A stretch of 64,000 nt of DNA from Niastella yeongjuensis (lineage in GTDB: Bacteria; Bacteroidota; Bacteroidia; Chitinophagales; Chitinophagaceae). A model generated the notes under the pieces. That model had not been told where the DNA came from and ran no database searches. It was given only the letters and a program-made list of their open reading frames with translations. The stretch covers positions 248,001-312,000 of the forward strand of contig NZ_FOCZ01000004.1 of assembly GCF_900110245.1 (NCBI RefSeq), read 5' to 3'. Made by a program: the position numbers and the translations under genes. Of this stretch, positions 49,134-58,947 are shown in pieces; the first letter of the stretch is position 1, and every line of letters starts with the position of its first letter.

Positions 49134-51701
49134 CTACATATCAAACACGACCCTAACCATACAACCTTGCCCCGGTGCTGACTCGATATCAACCTTACCA
49201 TTAAATACATCGGCGCGGTTGACGATGTTGTTGAGACCAATGCCGCGGCGTCTCACCTGCGTATCGAAGCCCCGGCCATTATCGAAGATGGTTAGGATGA
49301 GTTTCTTTGCATGCTCTTGCAAGACGATCGATATCTGGGAGGCATCGGCATGTTTCAGGATGTTGTTCATTTGTTCCTGTATAATACGATAGATGGTGAG
49401 TTTCAAGCCATAATCGAGTGTTGATTCATCGATATCGGTATGATTAAAATTAATATCCATTTTCTGCACCCACCGGATATCGTTAATCATATCATTGATG
49501 GTTTCAATAATGCCCAGATCGGCTGCGCTGGGCGATACCAGTGACTTCGACAGCTTACGGATCTCTTCTATGGCCATATGAATATGTTCAGCCGCTTTAA
49601 GCGTAAACTTCTCCCGCTCATCCCCTTCCAGGAAAGGAGATGACAGAAACAATTTAGCTGAAGCCAGGATCTGGTTTACATTATCATGCAACTCCTTCCC
49701 TATTTCAGAGCGTTCTTTTTCCTGTATATTGATAGTAGCGCGGGCAACCTGCCGCTGGTGCTCCACTCTTTCTTCTGCCAGCTTTGCCTGGTGAAGGCGC
49801 AATTGTTCTTCGGCATGTTTTACAACGGTAACATCATGCACCACTCCAATCAGTTTTTCCGGTTCACCCAACGTATTTATGATCAACTGTCCCTGCGCAT
49901 GTACAACACGCATATGGCCATCGGGGCGAACAATGCGATGCTCGATATCAAAATCACCATTGCCTTCAATCGTATCTTTAATACTGTTCAAAACATACTC
50001 CATATCATCTTCGTGAATGACAGAAAATTGTGGTCCCAAGGTGGGCACCTCGTTTTTAGTATCCCAGCCAAAGATGCGGTACATTTCATCGGACCAAATG
50101 GAAACACCTGTTTTAAGGTTGGTTTCCCAACTGCCCAACCCGGCAATTTGCTCTGCCTGTTGCAACAGTTTCTGATTATGCCGGATTATTTCTTCTGAGT
50201 GCCTGCGCTCGGTGATGTCGATGCCAATCGCAAAATAACCATTCAGCTTGCCCAGTTTATCAAACTGTGGTTGCAGCTGTACAGCAATCCACACCTTGCG
50301 GCCCGATTTGGCATAAATCAGCACTTCCGTATCGAAAGTGCGGCCGTTTTTTTTATTTTCTATCATGTCCAATACAGCCAGCCGGTCGGTTTCTTCCCCA
50401 TATAAAAAATCTTCCGGCCGTTTGCCGGCAACATCCTGTAAGGTGTATTCCGTTACCCGGGTAAAGGCGGCATTTACCCATGTTATTTTGCTCTCCACGT
50501 CGCAAATGATAATAGGGCTCAGTGTTTCACGGGCTATATGAGAAAGCTTTCTCAATTCTTCCTCTACCTTCTTTTTGGCGGAAATGTCGCGCAGGATGGT
50601 ACTCATCCTGTCTTCCCCATTCAGGTCTTTGAAATAAACCGAGGAGAATTCACAGGGAAAATGTTCGCCATTTCTTCTGATGCCAATCAGTTCCCCCTGT
50701 ACAAAACCCTTTGTCAGCCGTTCATGCATCATCTGGTACAATTCGGGCGTATGCATTACCACACCGTGGCGTCCGAGCTTTCTAAATTCTTCTTCGGTAT
50801 ACCCGAACAATTCACGGGCCTTTACATTGGTTTCCAATATGGAACCATCGGGTTTGCCCAAAATAAAAGCATACAGACTGCTGTTGGAAATAGCGCGGTA
50901 TTTTAATTGCCCCAGTTGCAGCATTTGTTCAGCATGCTTATCCTGCGTTATATCCTGAAAGGTGCCAAAGAGTTGAATGGTTTTATTAAAGACCTGTTTG
51001 GGCCGGCCTATAGCCCTGATCCACCTGGCCGATGGGCACTTGGTACAATCCAGCTCTATATTAAAAGGCGTACCCTTTTCCACAGCCAGGTGCACGGCGT
51101 GTTTGAATTGCAGATAAGCTTCATTGCCAACGAAGAAAAGGATATCTTCCCACGAGATGGTATTGTATTTTGGTGTATCCAGCAATTTATACAGGCCTTC
51201 TGTGCAGGATAACCGGTTTGTTTGCACATCGAGCTGCCAGCCGCCAATGCCCGTTGCCAGCTCCGTTTCTTCAAGCAGGTGTTTATAATTCGTGGTTTCG
51301 GTAATATCAGTAATACTCACCATCATATACCGGGTGTCATCCGGTTCCATCAATACATTGAGTTTGCAATTAACGCGGAAGATGTGACCGTCTTTTCGTT
51401 GTATGGGAAATTCAATAATTGTTTGCCTGGGCACCTGGGCCTCCATAGCGGCATTAAAGGTAAAAAGGGTAAAGTCGCGTTGGATCTCTGGTACCAGGGA
51501 TAGAAAATATTGCCCGAGCAGTTCGCGGCGATCGTATCCGGTAAGGCGGCAGAAGCTGTCGTTCATATCAACCAGAAAACCTTCATTGTCAGCTACCAGG
51601 ATACCTACATCAATGGAATTAAAAATGGAATTAAAGACAGGATTGGCCCCACTATCAACAGCAGGAAAATTTCCCCGTTGAGTTTTGGAATGTACACGCA
51701 T
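49134..51701 (-). CDS. Multi-PAS sensor histidine kinase (NarL-type)
   Basis: An 855-residue soluble kinase with no membrane span. About five PAS/PAC units occupy residues 20-640 (SIDVGILVADNEGFLVDMND, GYTEEEFRKLGRHGV, FDIEHRIVRPDGHMRVVHAQ). The dimerisation domain is of HisKA_3 type, with H672 in RSEIGKELHDNVNQIL. The ATPase domain has FDNGRGFD and RGIGLNNIVNRAD. NarL-type response regulators are the usual partners but none is adjacent. The PAS array suggests sensing of redox, light or small molecules in the cytoplasm. Confidence 0.93.
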   Translation of the reverse strand: MRVHSKTQRGNFPAVDSGANPVFNSIFNSIDVGILVADNEGFLVDMNDSFCRLTGYDRRELLGQYFLSLVPEIQRDFTLFTFNAAMEAQVPRQTIIEFPIQRKDGHIFRVNCKLNVLMEPDDTRYMMVSITDITETTNYKHLLEETELATGIGGWQLDVQTNRLSCTEGLYKLLDTPKYNTISWEDILFFVGNEAYLQFKHAVHLAVEKGTPFNIELDCTKCPSARWIRAIGRPKQVFNKTIQLFGTFQDITQDKHAEQMLQLGQLKYRAISNSSLYAFILGKPDGSILETNVKARELFGYTEEEFRKLGRHGVVMHTPELYQMMHERLTKGFVQGELIGIRRNGEHFPCEFSSVYFKDLNGEDRMSTILRDISAKKKVEEELRKLSHIARETLSPIIICDVESKITWVNAAFTRVTEYTLQDVAGKRPEDFLYGEETDRLAVLDMIENKKNGRTFDTEVLIYAKSGRKVWIAVQLQPQFDKLGKLNGYFAIGIDITERRHSEEIIRHNQKLLQQAEQIAGLGSWETNLKTGVSIWSDEMYRIFGWDTKNEVPTLGPQFSVIHEDDMEYVLNSIKDTIEGNGDFDIEHRIVRPDGHMRVVHAQGQLIINTLGEPEKLIGVVHDVTVVKHAEEQLRLHQAKLAEERVEHQRQVARATINIQEKERSEIGKELHDNVNQILASAKLFLSSPFLEGDEREKFTLKAAEHIHMAIEEIRKLSKSLVSPSAADLGIIETINDMINDIRWVQKMDINFNHTDIDESTLDYGLKLTIYRIIQEQMNNILKHADASQISIVLQEHAKKLILTIFDNGRGFDTQVRRRGIGLNNIVNRADVFNGKVDIESAPGQGCMVRVVFDM

Positions 51702-52057
51702 ATCACAACCATTTTACCCAACCTCCGCCTGTGCGGTGAAGCCAGTGTATATGTAATAAGTTTCTGTAATTTTTAAATTCATCAGGTACCAGCACTCAGG
51801 TAATGCTTACTCAGGAACAGGTTACATCATCTTGCTCTCATTACGAATACCGGATAAAACAGGATCAAATCTGATTAGTGCAGTGTGGAGTTCCACCTGA
51901 AAAGGTGATAAAATAAATTTACAATATTATTTAATAAGTAGGCAGAAATAATTGTGCCTGATAAGGACTTTACTGTTGCTCAATACGGTTTAGCCCGGCT
52001 TGTTTTTCCTAATCAGTTTGATAATAAATGTTTATGAATATGGATGCACCAAAAAAT
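51702..52057. other. Intergenic region upstream of the histidine kinase gene
   Basis: This is the 5' side of the kinase gene and the 3' side of the PmoA-like gene. It is AT-rich, with no gene, repeat or clear promoter box that I can support. Confidence 0.45.
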
Positions 52058-52090
52058 AACGGACAAATCATATGTAATGACTTGTCCGTT
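52052..52090 (-). terminator. Terminator after the PmoA-like gene
   Basis: Arms aacggacaa (52058-52066) and ttgtccgtt (52082-52090) pair perfectly. On the minus strand the stem is followed by attttttgg. It lies about 35 bp past the stop at 52125. Confidence 0.8.
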
Positions 52091-52124
52091 TTACGCTTAT
52101 CGTCTAAACAAGGTTTCCCCCTGC

Positions 52125-53180
52125 TTATTTCTCTATGTCTTTAAACTTCGTTTTACCAAATTCATCGGCCAGCTGGTTTAACTGGGTTGCAGAAATGGTA
52201 TTGACACCTTCATCAAATACAATGCGATATACAAAACGCACGGTTTCCCCTTTTTTCAATTGCAGGTTTTTGGCCGATTTACCATTGGTAAATACTTTTT
52301 CGCCAAGTGGATTGGCGGCAAACAAGCCATACCCCCGTGCATGCCAGAAAGTGGGGTAATTGATATTGCCTGGGTGGTCGATGATGGCAATGCTGATGGA
52401 ATCGTTCTTCATTTTGCCATACAACTTACACCATACACCTCTTGTGCTCCAGGCGCTGTCGCCTTCTTTACCGGCACTGGTTATATAGTTACCGGTAGCG
52501 ATGGCATCGGTATTGGCTTTTACCACCGTAGCAATGCCTTTATTATCGGTGAACACCTGGTCTTTTTTACTGGAGATCTGTAATTCGTGCGCCACCCGTA
52601 AGCCCAGCATACCGTCTTTGGCATCTGTGAACAATACATCCATATCGGCTTTCAGGGTGGTGATGCGGTCGATGATGCGCTGGTTACCGGTACCGCTGAA
52701 TTCATACTGCGTGGTTTCTTCCAGCAGGATGTTGTTCTTTGAATCGGTCCAGTTGGCATGATAGGCCAGCACGCCTTTGGTACCATCTTCCTTTTTAATG
52801 ATGCGATCGGTTTTTATACTTCCGTACAAAGCCTTTCTTTCCTTGGGAATAGCGAAAGAGTTATTCCAGAAATCGAGCCCGTTCACATTTTCAAAATTGA
52901 ACCATAAACCCAGGTGATGCGGGTGATCGGTAGGATCACCGGGCATGGTAAAAATAGGATACCCGCGGGTTACCATAGCCCCATTGGCTGAGAATATAGG
53001 ATACAATACCGGTTTGGCGATTGTATCCGGATACATAAACCGGGTAAATAGTTTTGAACCTATGAGCACGTTGATAGTAGTCTGGTCTTTTTCAGTTACC
53101 AGTTTTACCATTTCATTTTTCTGGGCAAAGGATGCAGAAAACATACAGGAGCCGATCGCCCAAAGGAAAAGTTGTTTCAT
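52125..53180 (-). CDS. PmoA-like (DUF6807) secreted protein
   Basis: A 351-residue exported protein with a signal cut near SASFAQ. It resembles the PmoA-like DUF6807 family: FSANGAMVTRGYPI, then TDHPHHLGLWFNFENVNGLD with a cluster of His residues, then GLRVAHELQ and a late PGNINYPTFWHARGYGLFAA. Members are common next to Gfo/Idh/MocA genes in Bacteroidota and are thought to act in sugar breakdown, with no fixed activity. It is 19 bp behind the Gfo/Idh/MocA gene and surely cotranscribed. Confidence 0.86.
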   Translation of the reverse strand: MKQLFLWAIGSCMFSASFAQKNEMVKLVTEKDQTTINVLIGSKLFTRFMYPDTIAKPVLYPIFSANGAMVTRGYPIFTMPGDPTDHPHHLGLWFNFENVNGLDFWNNSFAIPKERKALYGSIKTDRIIKKEDGTKGVLAYHANWTDSKNNILLEETTQYEFSGTGNQRIIDRITTLKADMDVLFTDAKDGMLGLRVAHELQISSKKDQVFTDNKGIATVVKANTDAIATGNYITSAGKEGDSAWSTRGVWCKLYGKMKNDSISIAIIDHPGNINYPTFWHARGYGLFAANPLGEKVFTNGKSAKNLQLKKGETVRFVYRIVFDEGVNTISATQLNQLADEFGKTKFKDIEK

Positions 53181-53199
53181 CCGTTATTTTTTATATTCC

Positions 53200-54555
53200 T
53201 TAATATTTAAATGGCTTGCCGTTCACCATTACTTCCTGTGTTTTTTCATCGAACGTAGCCTTTCCACCGGTATGCACAGCTGCATTGGTCATGATGGTGG
53301 CTATGGAGTGGTTGTAACCTGCTTCAACGGGCGCATTGGGTGTTTTACGGCTGCGGATGCATTCCATCCAGTTGCGTACGTGGTTGCTGGTTAGTTTATC
53401 ACCTCCGGTATTGGCACTGGCCACTACGGCTTCGGTATTCGACAAGCTGAGTTCTGGCAACAGGTTTGCCTGCAGACCCATATCCTCGGCAAACTTCTTG
53501 GTTAAACCGCCTTTTGGCGAAACGGTATTGGTGATCAGGTTCAGTTCACCGCCATTGGAGAAATAGATCTCTGATGGTTTTTCGTCGCCATTGTGCATGC
53601 GGCTGCCAAACGTTACCTGGAAACCGGTTGAAGGATCATTTATCGGACCATAATCCATTACGGCGGTAATGGTATCCCAGTTCTTTCTGCCATCCTTCCA
53701 CATGTAAATGCCGCCATTGGCCACTACACTGCGTGGGTGCGGAATACCGCTGAACCAATGCACGGTGTCTATCTGGTGGCTCATCCACTGACCGGGCAAT
53801 CCTGATGAATAAGGCCAGAACAGGCGATACTCCAGGTATTTGCGCGGATCGAACGCTTCGAACGGACGGTTCAAGAGGAAGCGTTTCCAATCGGTATCTT
53901 CTTCTTTTAATTCTTTTAATAATGCAGGACGGCGCCAGCGGCCGGGCTGGTTTACATTCCAGGTAAGTTCTACCATGGTAATGGGACCAAACTTGCCCGA
54001 TTTAATAAATTCATCAGCCGCATGGTAGTTAGACCCGCTTCTGCGTTGTGAACCGATCTGTACAATTCTGTCGGTTGCTTTAATGGCTTTTAACGCGGCG
54101 CGGTTATCCTCCATGGTTTCCGCAAATGGTTTTTCACAGTACACATCACAACCGGCTTTTACCGCTTCTATGGCATGCAGGGCATGTTGAAAATCGGCTG
54201 TACTGATGAATACCGCATCTACCAGTTTCTTGCTGTATAATTCTTCATTATTGCGACAGGCTACTATATCATGGCCCATTTTATCTTTCCATTGGGCAGC
54301 GCCTTCTTCCCGTCTTTTTTTCCAGATATCAGAGACAGCCACTACATCAAAATTCAGTTCCTTGTAGTGGTTCATAAAACAAGGCATATGCGAACTGCGG
54401 TGTCGGTCTGAAAAACCAACTACCCCTACCCGTACCCTGTCATTGGAACCTATGATCCTTCTATAGCTTTGTGCAGAAAAACCGGCTTTGGCAACTAATA
54501 ATCCAGCTCCGGCCATGGTGGTTTGTTTGATAAACCCGCGACGAGAATTTTTCAT
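53200..54555 (-). CDS. Gfo/Idh/MocA-family oxidoreductase, Tat-exported
   Basis: A 451-residue oxidoreductase. ATG 54555 gives MKNSRRGFIKQTTMAGAGLL, a twin-arginine signal; the TTG three codons upstream is less likely. The Rossmann start is VRVGVVGFSDRHRSSHM and the EKP motif is VYCEKPFAETMEDN, with catalytic-region GLPGQWMSHQIDTVHWFSGI. Exported members of this family often act on glycosidic substrates with bound NAD(P), for example by oxidation at C3. It forms a pair with the PmoA-like gene downstream. Confidence 0.92.
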   Translation of the reverse strand: MKNSRRGFIKQTTMAGAGLLVAKAGFSAQSYRRIIGSNDRVRVGVVGFSDRHRSSHMPCFMNHYKELNFDVVAVSDIWKKRREEGAAQWKDKMGHDIVACRNNEELYSKKLVDAVFISTADFQHALHAIEAVKAGCDVYCEKPFAETMEDNRAALKAIKATDRIVQIGSQRRSGSNYHAADEFIKSGKFGPITMVELTWNVNQPGRWRRPALLKELKEEDTDWKRFLLNRPFEAFDPRKYLEYRLFWPYSSGLPGQWMSHQIDTVHWFSGIPHPRSVVANGGIYMWKDGRKNWDTITAVMDYGPINDPSTGFQVTFGSRMHNGDEKPSEIYFSNGGELNLITNTVSPKGGLTKKFAEDMGLQANLLPELSLSNTEAVVASANTGGDKLTSNHVRNWMECIRSRKTPNAPVEAGYNHSIATIMTNAAVHTGGKATFDEKTQEVMVNGKPFKY

Positions 54556-54728
54556 ATTCGGCAATTATTAAATTGGTTGTGCCTTAAAATTAAGGAACGC
54601 AACGCCAATTTAAGCATTAAAAAACAACAGGAATATATTTATATTACTAAATGGGTAGAATTGTTTAATGTACAGTTGTAGCGGGCGCCCAGATGCATGT
54701 TTTCAGTTAATGGTTGCATGGGCTGTTT

Positions 54729-54842
54729 AAAGTATAAAGTTGAAAGTTTTAAGTTGAAAGTCTGTTGCTTCCGGATGTCCGATAATAGGCTGACTTCCTG
54801 ACACGCGAAGCAACCTTAAACTTTAAACCTTGAACTTCGAAC
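54729..54842. repeat. Simple-repeat inverted arms after the bicupin gene
   Basis: A left arm of aaagttgaaagttttaag-type units (54730-54760) plus gttgcttc (54764-54771) faces gaagcaac (54807-54814) plus ttaaactttaaacc-type units (54815-54840). The arms end directly at the bicupin stop codon on the minus strand. Confidence 0.75.
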
Positions 54843-55607
54843 CTATTGAAATTGCAACGCAAAATACTCCAACGCTTCACTGCCGCTGTTCTTTAACGAG
54901 TGCAGGGAATTAGACGCAAAAAATATCAGGTCGCCTTCATTTACCGGTTGTGTGGCATCGCCCAGTAATACGATGCCGGTTCCTTTGCGCACCAGTATTA
55001 TTTCTTCCTGTGGGTGTTTGTGCGGGCTATGGCTCAGCAGTCCCGAATTCAGCGTGGTCACATGCAGTTCCATTTTTTGAAAGGCAGCCGTGAAGCGTTC
55101 AAACACTTCCCTTCTTTCGCCCTTTTCATTTTGCTGTACCGACCAGTTTTCCCAGTCGCCGGTAAAAGTGCCGCCCGCCTGTTTACCACGTTCAATATTG
55201 AGAGACGTCGTTGGTTTGAACCGGAGGGAATAATACACCGTCAGCACCTTGCTGGTGGATTCAAAGGTATGTTCATCACCCGGCATGATCAGGGCCACGC
55301 CACCGGGGCCGATGATAGTAGCGGTGCCTTTGGTAATGACCTTTAAATTGCCTTCTTTAACAATGATGAGTTCTTCAGAATCGAAGTGCGCCAGCGGGGG
55401 GTGCGGTTGTTTGCCCGGGTCCAGTTCCACCACCCGCATTTCAAGGTTAGCTAAGGTAGCAGTTGGCCCATTGGCAATTTTCATGACATAGCTGCTGGAG
55501 TCCTTTTGTACTACAAGGTCTTTCCAGGCAAACAATTTCGATGGTATAGGTTGTGCTTGACAGATCAAGCCGACTAAAACAGTAATAGTCAGGAAGATAG
55601 GTTTCAT
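54843..55607 (-). CDS. Secreted bicupin protein
   Basis: A 254-residue exported protein (signal ends near CQAQP at 20). Two cupin domains are present. The first, about 60-130, has HPPLAHFDSEELIIVKEGNL with IGPGGVALIMPGDEHTF. The second, about 185-254, has SPHKHPQEEIILVRKGTG with VNEGDLIFFASNSLHSLKN. His and Glu ligands for a metal are kept in both. The substrate is unknown; such bicupins include isomerases, oxygenases and ureidoglycine aminohydrolases. It is divergent from the GH43 gene. Confidence 0.85.
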   Translation of the reverse strand: MKPIFLTITVLVGLICQAQPIPSKLFAWKDLVVQKDSSSYVMKIANGPTATLANLEMRVVELDPGKQPHPPLAHFDSEELIIVKEGNLKVITKGTATIIGPGGVALIMPGDEHTFESTSKVLTVYYSLRFKPTTSLNIERGKQAGGTFTGDWENWSVQQNEKGERREVFERFTAAFQKMELHVTTLNSGLLSHSPHKHPQEEIILVRKGTGIVLLGDATQPVNEGDLIFFASNSLHSLKNSGSEALEYFALQFQ

Positions 55608-55615
55608 GGTGTAAA

Positions 55616-55635
55616 TATAACAACTGTTTGTTATA
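55616..55635. promoter_or_regulatory. 20-bp palindrome upstream of the bicupin gene
   Basis: TATAACAA (55616-55623) and TTGTTATA (55628-55635) are perfect arms around ctgt. It lies 9 bp upstream of the bicupin ATG in the divergent GH43/bicupin gap and could be an operator. Confidence 0.45.
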
Positions 55636-55736
55636 AGTTACGGGTTTCCAGTTTATAACGAACGTAAGTGGGTATTGATTGTGAATAAGTAGGATTATCC
55701 GCCAAAAAAAGGAAAGGCGTACATTACAATGGATTA

Positions 55737-57146
55737 ATGACCCACATAATCAACATAATGAGAACACTTGCCTGGGTAATAGCCATTACCTTTTTTCATT
55801 CAACGATCTCACGTGCACAACGGTCCGGCAATCCTATTATACCCGATCTGTTAGCCGACCCCAGCATTGTTCAAATCAACGATACCTTTTATTGCTATGC
55901 CACTACCGACGGCTATAACCAGGGACTGGCCACTTCAGGGCCACCGGTTGTATGGACATCAACAGACTTTGTTAACTGGCATTTTAAAGGCACGTTCTTT
56001 CCGGCAGCGGTTGGACAATTATACTGGGCGCCAAGCACAGTTACAAAAGTAAAAAACAGGTATTACCTCTATCCTACCATCAATACGAATATATATGCAG
56101 CAGTGGCGGCCTCCCCTGCCGGTCCGTTTCATGTTTTGAATGGCGCCGATACTTTTGCGGGTCCCACAGCGCCTAAACCAATGGTGCCTCTGAAAGGCCC
56201 CAAAGGCACCAAGGGTATAGATGCGGAAGTATTCATAGACGATGATGGCAAAGCTTATATGGTTTGGGCGCAACGCGGCGCAGCAAGGCTGCACGATGAT
56301 ATGGTTACCCCCGATTCTTATGTAGTGATCGATACCAAACGCAGCGGGTATTCTGAAGGCCCCTTTCTATTTAAACGGAAAGGTATTTATTACTATCTGT
56401 ATACTTTATCGGGCCATGAGAATTATCAGTATGCCTATATCTACAGCAAAATATCGCCATTGGGACCATTTGAATTTCCGGAGAATGATATTATTGCCAC
56501 TACCGATCATACCCAGGGAATCTATGGACCCGGACATGGTTCGGTATTCAATGTAAAAGGAACGGACAATTATTATTTCGCTTACCTGGAATTTGGCCGG
56601 GGCAGCACCAACCGCCAGGTATGGGTTGATAACTTAATCTTTAATGACGACGGTACTATTAAACCTGTTGTATTGACCCGGGAAGGAGTAGGTGCGCTGA
56701 AACCGGCAAAAAGCGAGCTCATATCCATCCCCATCAGAAGAGCAAGGGCAAGCAGTTCACTGCCCGATCTGAAAATTAAACCCATCAAGGATTCCACCTT
56801 AAACAGGACCGAAACCTATGAACCCCAAAACGCCATCGACCAATCGAATGGTACGCGTTGGATGGCCGCTGCCACCGATTCACTGGCCGTCTTCGGTATA
56901 GACCTGGGGTATGCCCGAAAAATAAATAAGCTGGAAATTTATTTTGTAAAGCCAACTGCCGGGCATGCCTATAAGCTGGAATATTCTACCAATGGAAAAA
57001 CCTGGAAACTTTGTGGCGGACACAGCGATGTGCAGATCCAGTCTCCGCACACCGATGATTTTGCCGTAACAGCCCGCTATTTTAAGATCACCTTCATAAA
57101 AGGCGTCCCGGGATTGTGGGAATTGAATGTTTACCAAAAACCCTGA
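55737..57146 (+). CDS. GH43-family glycosidase with C-terminal discoidin domain
   Basis: A 469-residue exported enzyme; start at 55737 or the ATG at 55758. The signal ends near SRAQ. The five-bladed propeller shows PDLLADPSIVQINDTFYCYA (general base Asp), GIDAEVFIDDDGKAYMVWAQ (second Asp) and GYSEGPFLFKRKGIYYYLYT (acid Glu). HTQGIYGPGHGSVF follows. An F5/8-type sugar-binding domain covers about 345-469 (YEPQNAIDQSNGTRWMA). GH43 enzymes attack arabinans, xylans and galactans. It has no SusC/SusD nearby. Confidence 0.92.
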   Translation: MTHIINIMRTLAWVIAITFFHSTISRAQRSGNPIIPDLLADPSIVQINDTFYCYATTDGYNQGLATSGPPVVWTSTDFVNWHFKGTFFPAAVGQLYWAPSTVTKVKNRYYLYPTINTNIYAAVAASPAGPFHVLNGADTFAGPTAPKPMVPLKGPKGTKGIDAEVFIDDDGKAYMVWAQRGAARLHDDMVTPDSYVVIDTKRSGYSEGPFLFKRKGIYYYLYTLSGHENYQYAYIYSKISPLGPFEFPENDIIATTDHTQGIYGPGHGSVFNVKGTDNYYFAYLEFGRGSTNRQVWVDNLIFNDDGTIKPVVLTREGVGALKPAKSELISIPIRRARASSSLPDLKIKPIKDSTLNRTETYEPQNAIDQSNGTRWMAAATDSLAVFGIDLGYARKINKLEIYFVKPTAGHAYKLEYSTNGKTWKLCGGHSDVQIQSPHTDDFAVTARYFKITFIKGVPGLWELNVYQKP

Positions 57147-57155
57147 TACACCTGG

Positions 57156-57717
57156 CTATCCATCTACCCTGTTCAGCTCATCACTGGCACCGCCTTTTTT
57201 GCGCTGGTTATTTGTAATCTTCAAGGGTTTACCAAATCGCCAGGTAAAGGTGATATTGGCCACCCTGGTATCGAAGATGTTCCTGTAGTGGACCGAAGTA
57301 TTTTTGAAATTGTAATCTATTGTATATTTCTGTGTATAGAAGATATCCCGTATGCCCGCTTTCAGGGTCCCCTTGCCTTTCAGCACCTGTTTTGAAATGC
57401 CTGCAGGCAGTTGGCCAACCGGTTGTCTCGTGACCTGGCCATCTATTCCTTTGGTCCTGTACGTGCCACTTAGTTCTGCATTCCACCCTTTTTTAAAGCT
57501 AAGCTGGTTATTCAGGTTTACCATCAACATGCCGGTTACTGATAAAGGCGTCTACGTTTATAATCAGTCTGTCGGCCTTTTGTTCTATCAGCGGTTTGCG
57601 GCCGGTTACCGTAACTTCTTTGAGGTTGGTTGTTTTAACAGTGGAATCGGTTTGTGCTTTGCCTGTCGTTGCTACACTGATTAAAATAACAGTGGGCAGG
57701 AACGGATTAATTCTCAT
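57156..57717 (-). pseudogene. Collapsed TonB-type outer-membrane beta-barrel gene
   Basis: The N-terminal piece (57717 to about 57545) encodes a signal (PFLPTVILISVATTGKAQ) and the start LKEVTVTGRKPLIEQKADRL of a TonB-receptor-like outer membrane beta-barrel protein. The C-terminal piece (about 57530 to 57156) encodes the last strands, including GWNAELSGTYRTKGIDGQ and VANITFTWRFGKP. They lie in different frames and meet near 57535. The family is about 750-850 residues, so some 600 residues are missing. A large internal deletion with a frameshift explains this. Confidence 0.85.
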
Positions 57718-57788
57718 TCGGCAAAAGTCGGCAGAAGAGAGGTATGGGGCCTATTACAAAATTTTCAGCAGGTATAACAATTATAATA

Positions 57789-58739
57789 TTACTGGGAAGT
57801 GTACAACTCAATGCTTCCGCTTTTCGACATGGTGCTGCTGAGCAGAAAACTTTGCTCCTTCTTCCCATATATAATGCGCACATAGGCCGTATTGGGTGGA
57901 AAGGTACCGAGGCTTTCAGCGTAGATCACCAACCGGTTGGGATAACCGGGAAATAAAGGGATTTTTACGATGTAAGGCTTTTCTTTTAAACACAGTTTAG
58001 GCACCAGCAATTGCCCGTTATAATACACGCTGATGGTATCCCCATCGACTATGCCATTATCCATAAACCTGATTTCGGCTGAATCGGCATCTATGTGGTA
58101 ACGGGTTGCTTCCGACACTGCCCGGCCGGCAAAGTAATCGCGGCCTACCATGGAATCTTTATAAACAGGTTTTGCGAATGAAAAGCTGGTACCGGCGGTT
58201 CTGGTAACAGTGGTTTTGGCAGTGAAGGTACGCGGCGTGATATCAGGTTCGTATAGAAATGCAGGTTTATACACCAGCGACCCGATGTTTTTTGAATAGC
58301 GGGCAACAATGTCACAAAGCGTATCACACCTTCTTTCCCCCTGTAATACTACACTGTCCCCTTCCTTTTCAAAGGAGTACTTCATGCTGTCGCACAAATT
58401 ACAATGCTTGGCCCAGGTATACTGACCGGGCGGGTCTTTGAAGTAAAGTACTTCCTTTAATTTGGTCATGATGTAGTGGTCGTAGATGCGGCCGGTAATG
58501 CGGGTGTGTAATCGCACGGTGGTATCTGAAGGCAGAATACATTGCACGATCCCTTCAAACTGCGAACCACTCATTTTAGTGATCTGCAAACGGGTATCGA
58601 AAGTTTTGGTGAGTTTGCTTTTCTCGCCGAAATACACGCCATTCCAGGTACCTTTTAACCATTGGTTATCCTGGCTAAAACCAGGCAAAACCATTAGCAT
58701 ACAAACCAGGAGCTTTGTAACCAATATATATTTATTCAT
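57789..58739 (-). CDS. Secreted protein of unknown function
   Basis: A 316-residue exported protein with a signal cut near PGFSQ. It begins WLKGTWNGVYFGEKSKLTKT, which recalls beta-rich lipocalin-like or DUF-type secreted domains. A cysteine group HCNLCDSMKYSF and RRCDTLCDIV suggests disulfides. The C-terminal half has ADSAEIRFMDNGIVDGDTIS and ends in YVRIIYGKKEQSF, a beta-strand-rich module seen in Bacteroidota exports. No catalytic motif is visible. It is probably monocistronic. Confidence 0.75.
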   Translation of the reverse strand: MNKYILVTKLLVCMLMVLPGFSQDNQWLKGTWNGVYFGEKSKLTKTFDTRLQITKMSGSQFEGIVQCILPSDTTVRLHTRITGRIYDHYIMTKLKEVLYFKDPPGQYTWAKHCNLCDSMKYSFEKEGDSVVLQGERRCDTLCDIVARYSKNIGSLVYKPAFLYEPDITPRTFTAKTTVTRTAGTSFSFAKPVYKDSMVGRDYFAGRAVSEATRYHIDADSAEIRFMDNGIVDGDTISVYYNGQLLVPKLCLKEKPYIVKIPLFPGYPNRLVIYAESLGTFPPNTAYVRIIYGKKEQSFLLSSTMSKSGSIELYTSQ

Positions 58740-58861
58740 TATTTGTACAGTTGAACTGCACGATTCAGGGTGGGTGGGGTTGGCAATTTAAAACCAAAAA
58801 ACAAACCGGCAAAAACAGAAAAAACAGCCGGTGATTGTCTGTGATTTATACAGGTTGTGCA

Positions 58862-58895
58862 CAAAAAAAGAAACCCCGACGTTGCAGTCGGGGCC
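58862..58895 (-). terminator. Rho-independent terminator after the HAD phosphatase gene
   Basis: Stem ccccgac (58874-58880) pairs with gtcgggg (58887-58893) around a 6-nt loop. On the minus strand the stem is followed by tttctttttttg. Confidence 0.88.
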
Positions 58896-58947
58896 TCGCT
58901 CCTCTTAAACATGTAGTATTTGTGGACTGGATAAAAACCGTATTTTT

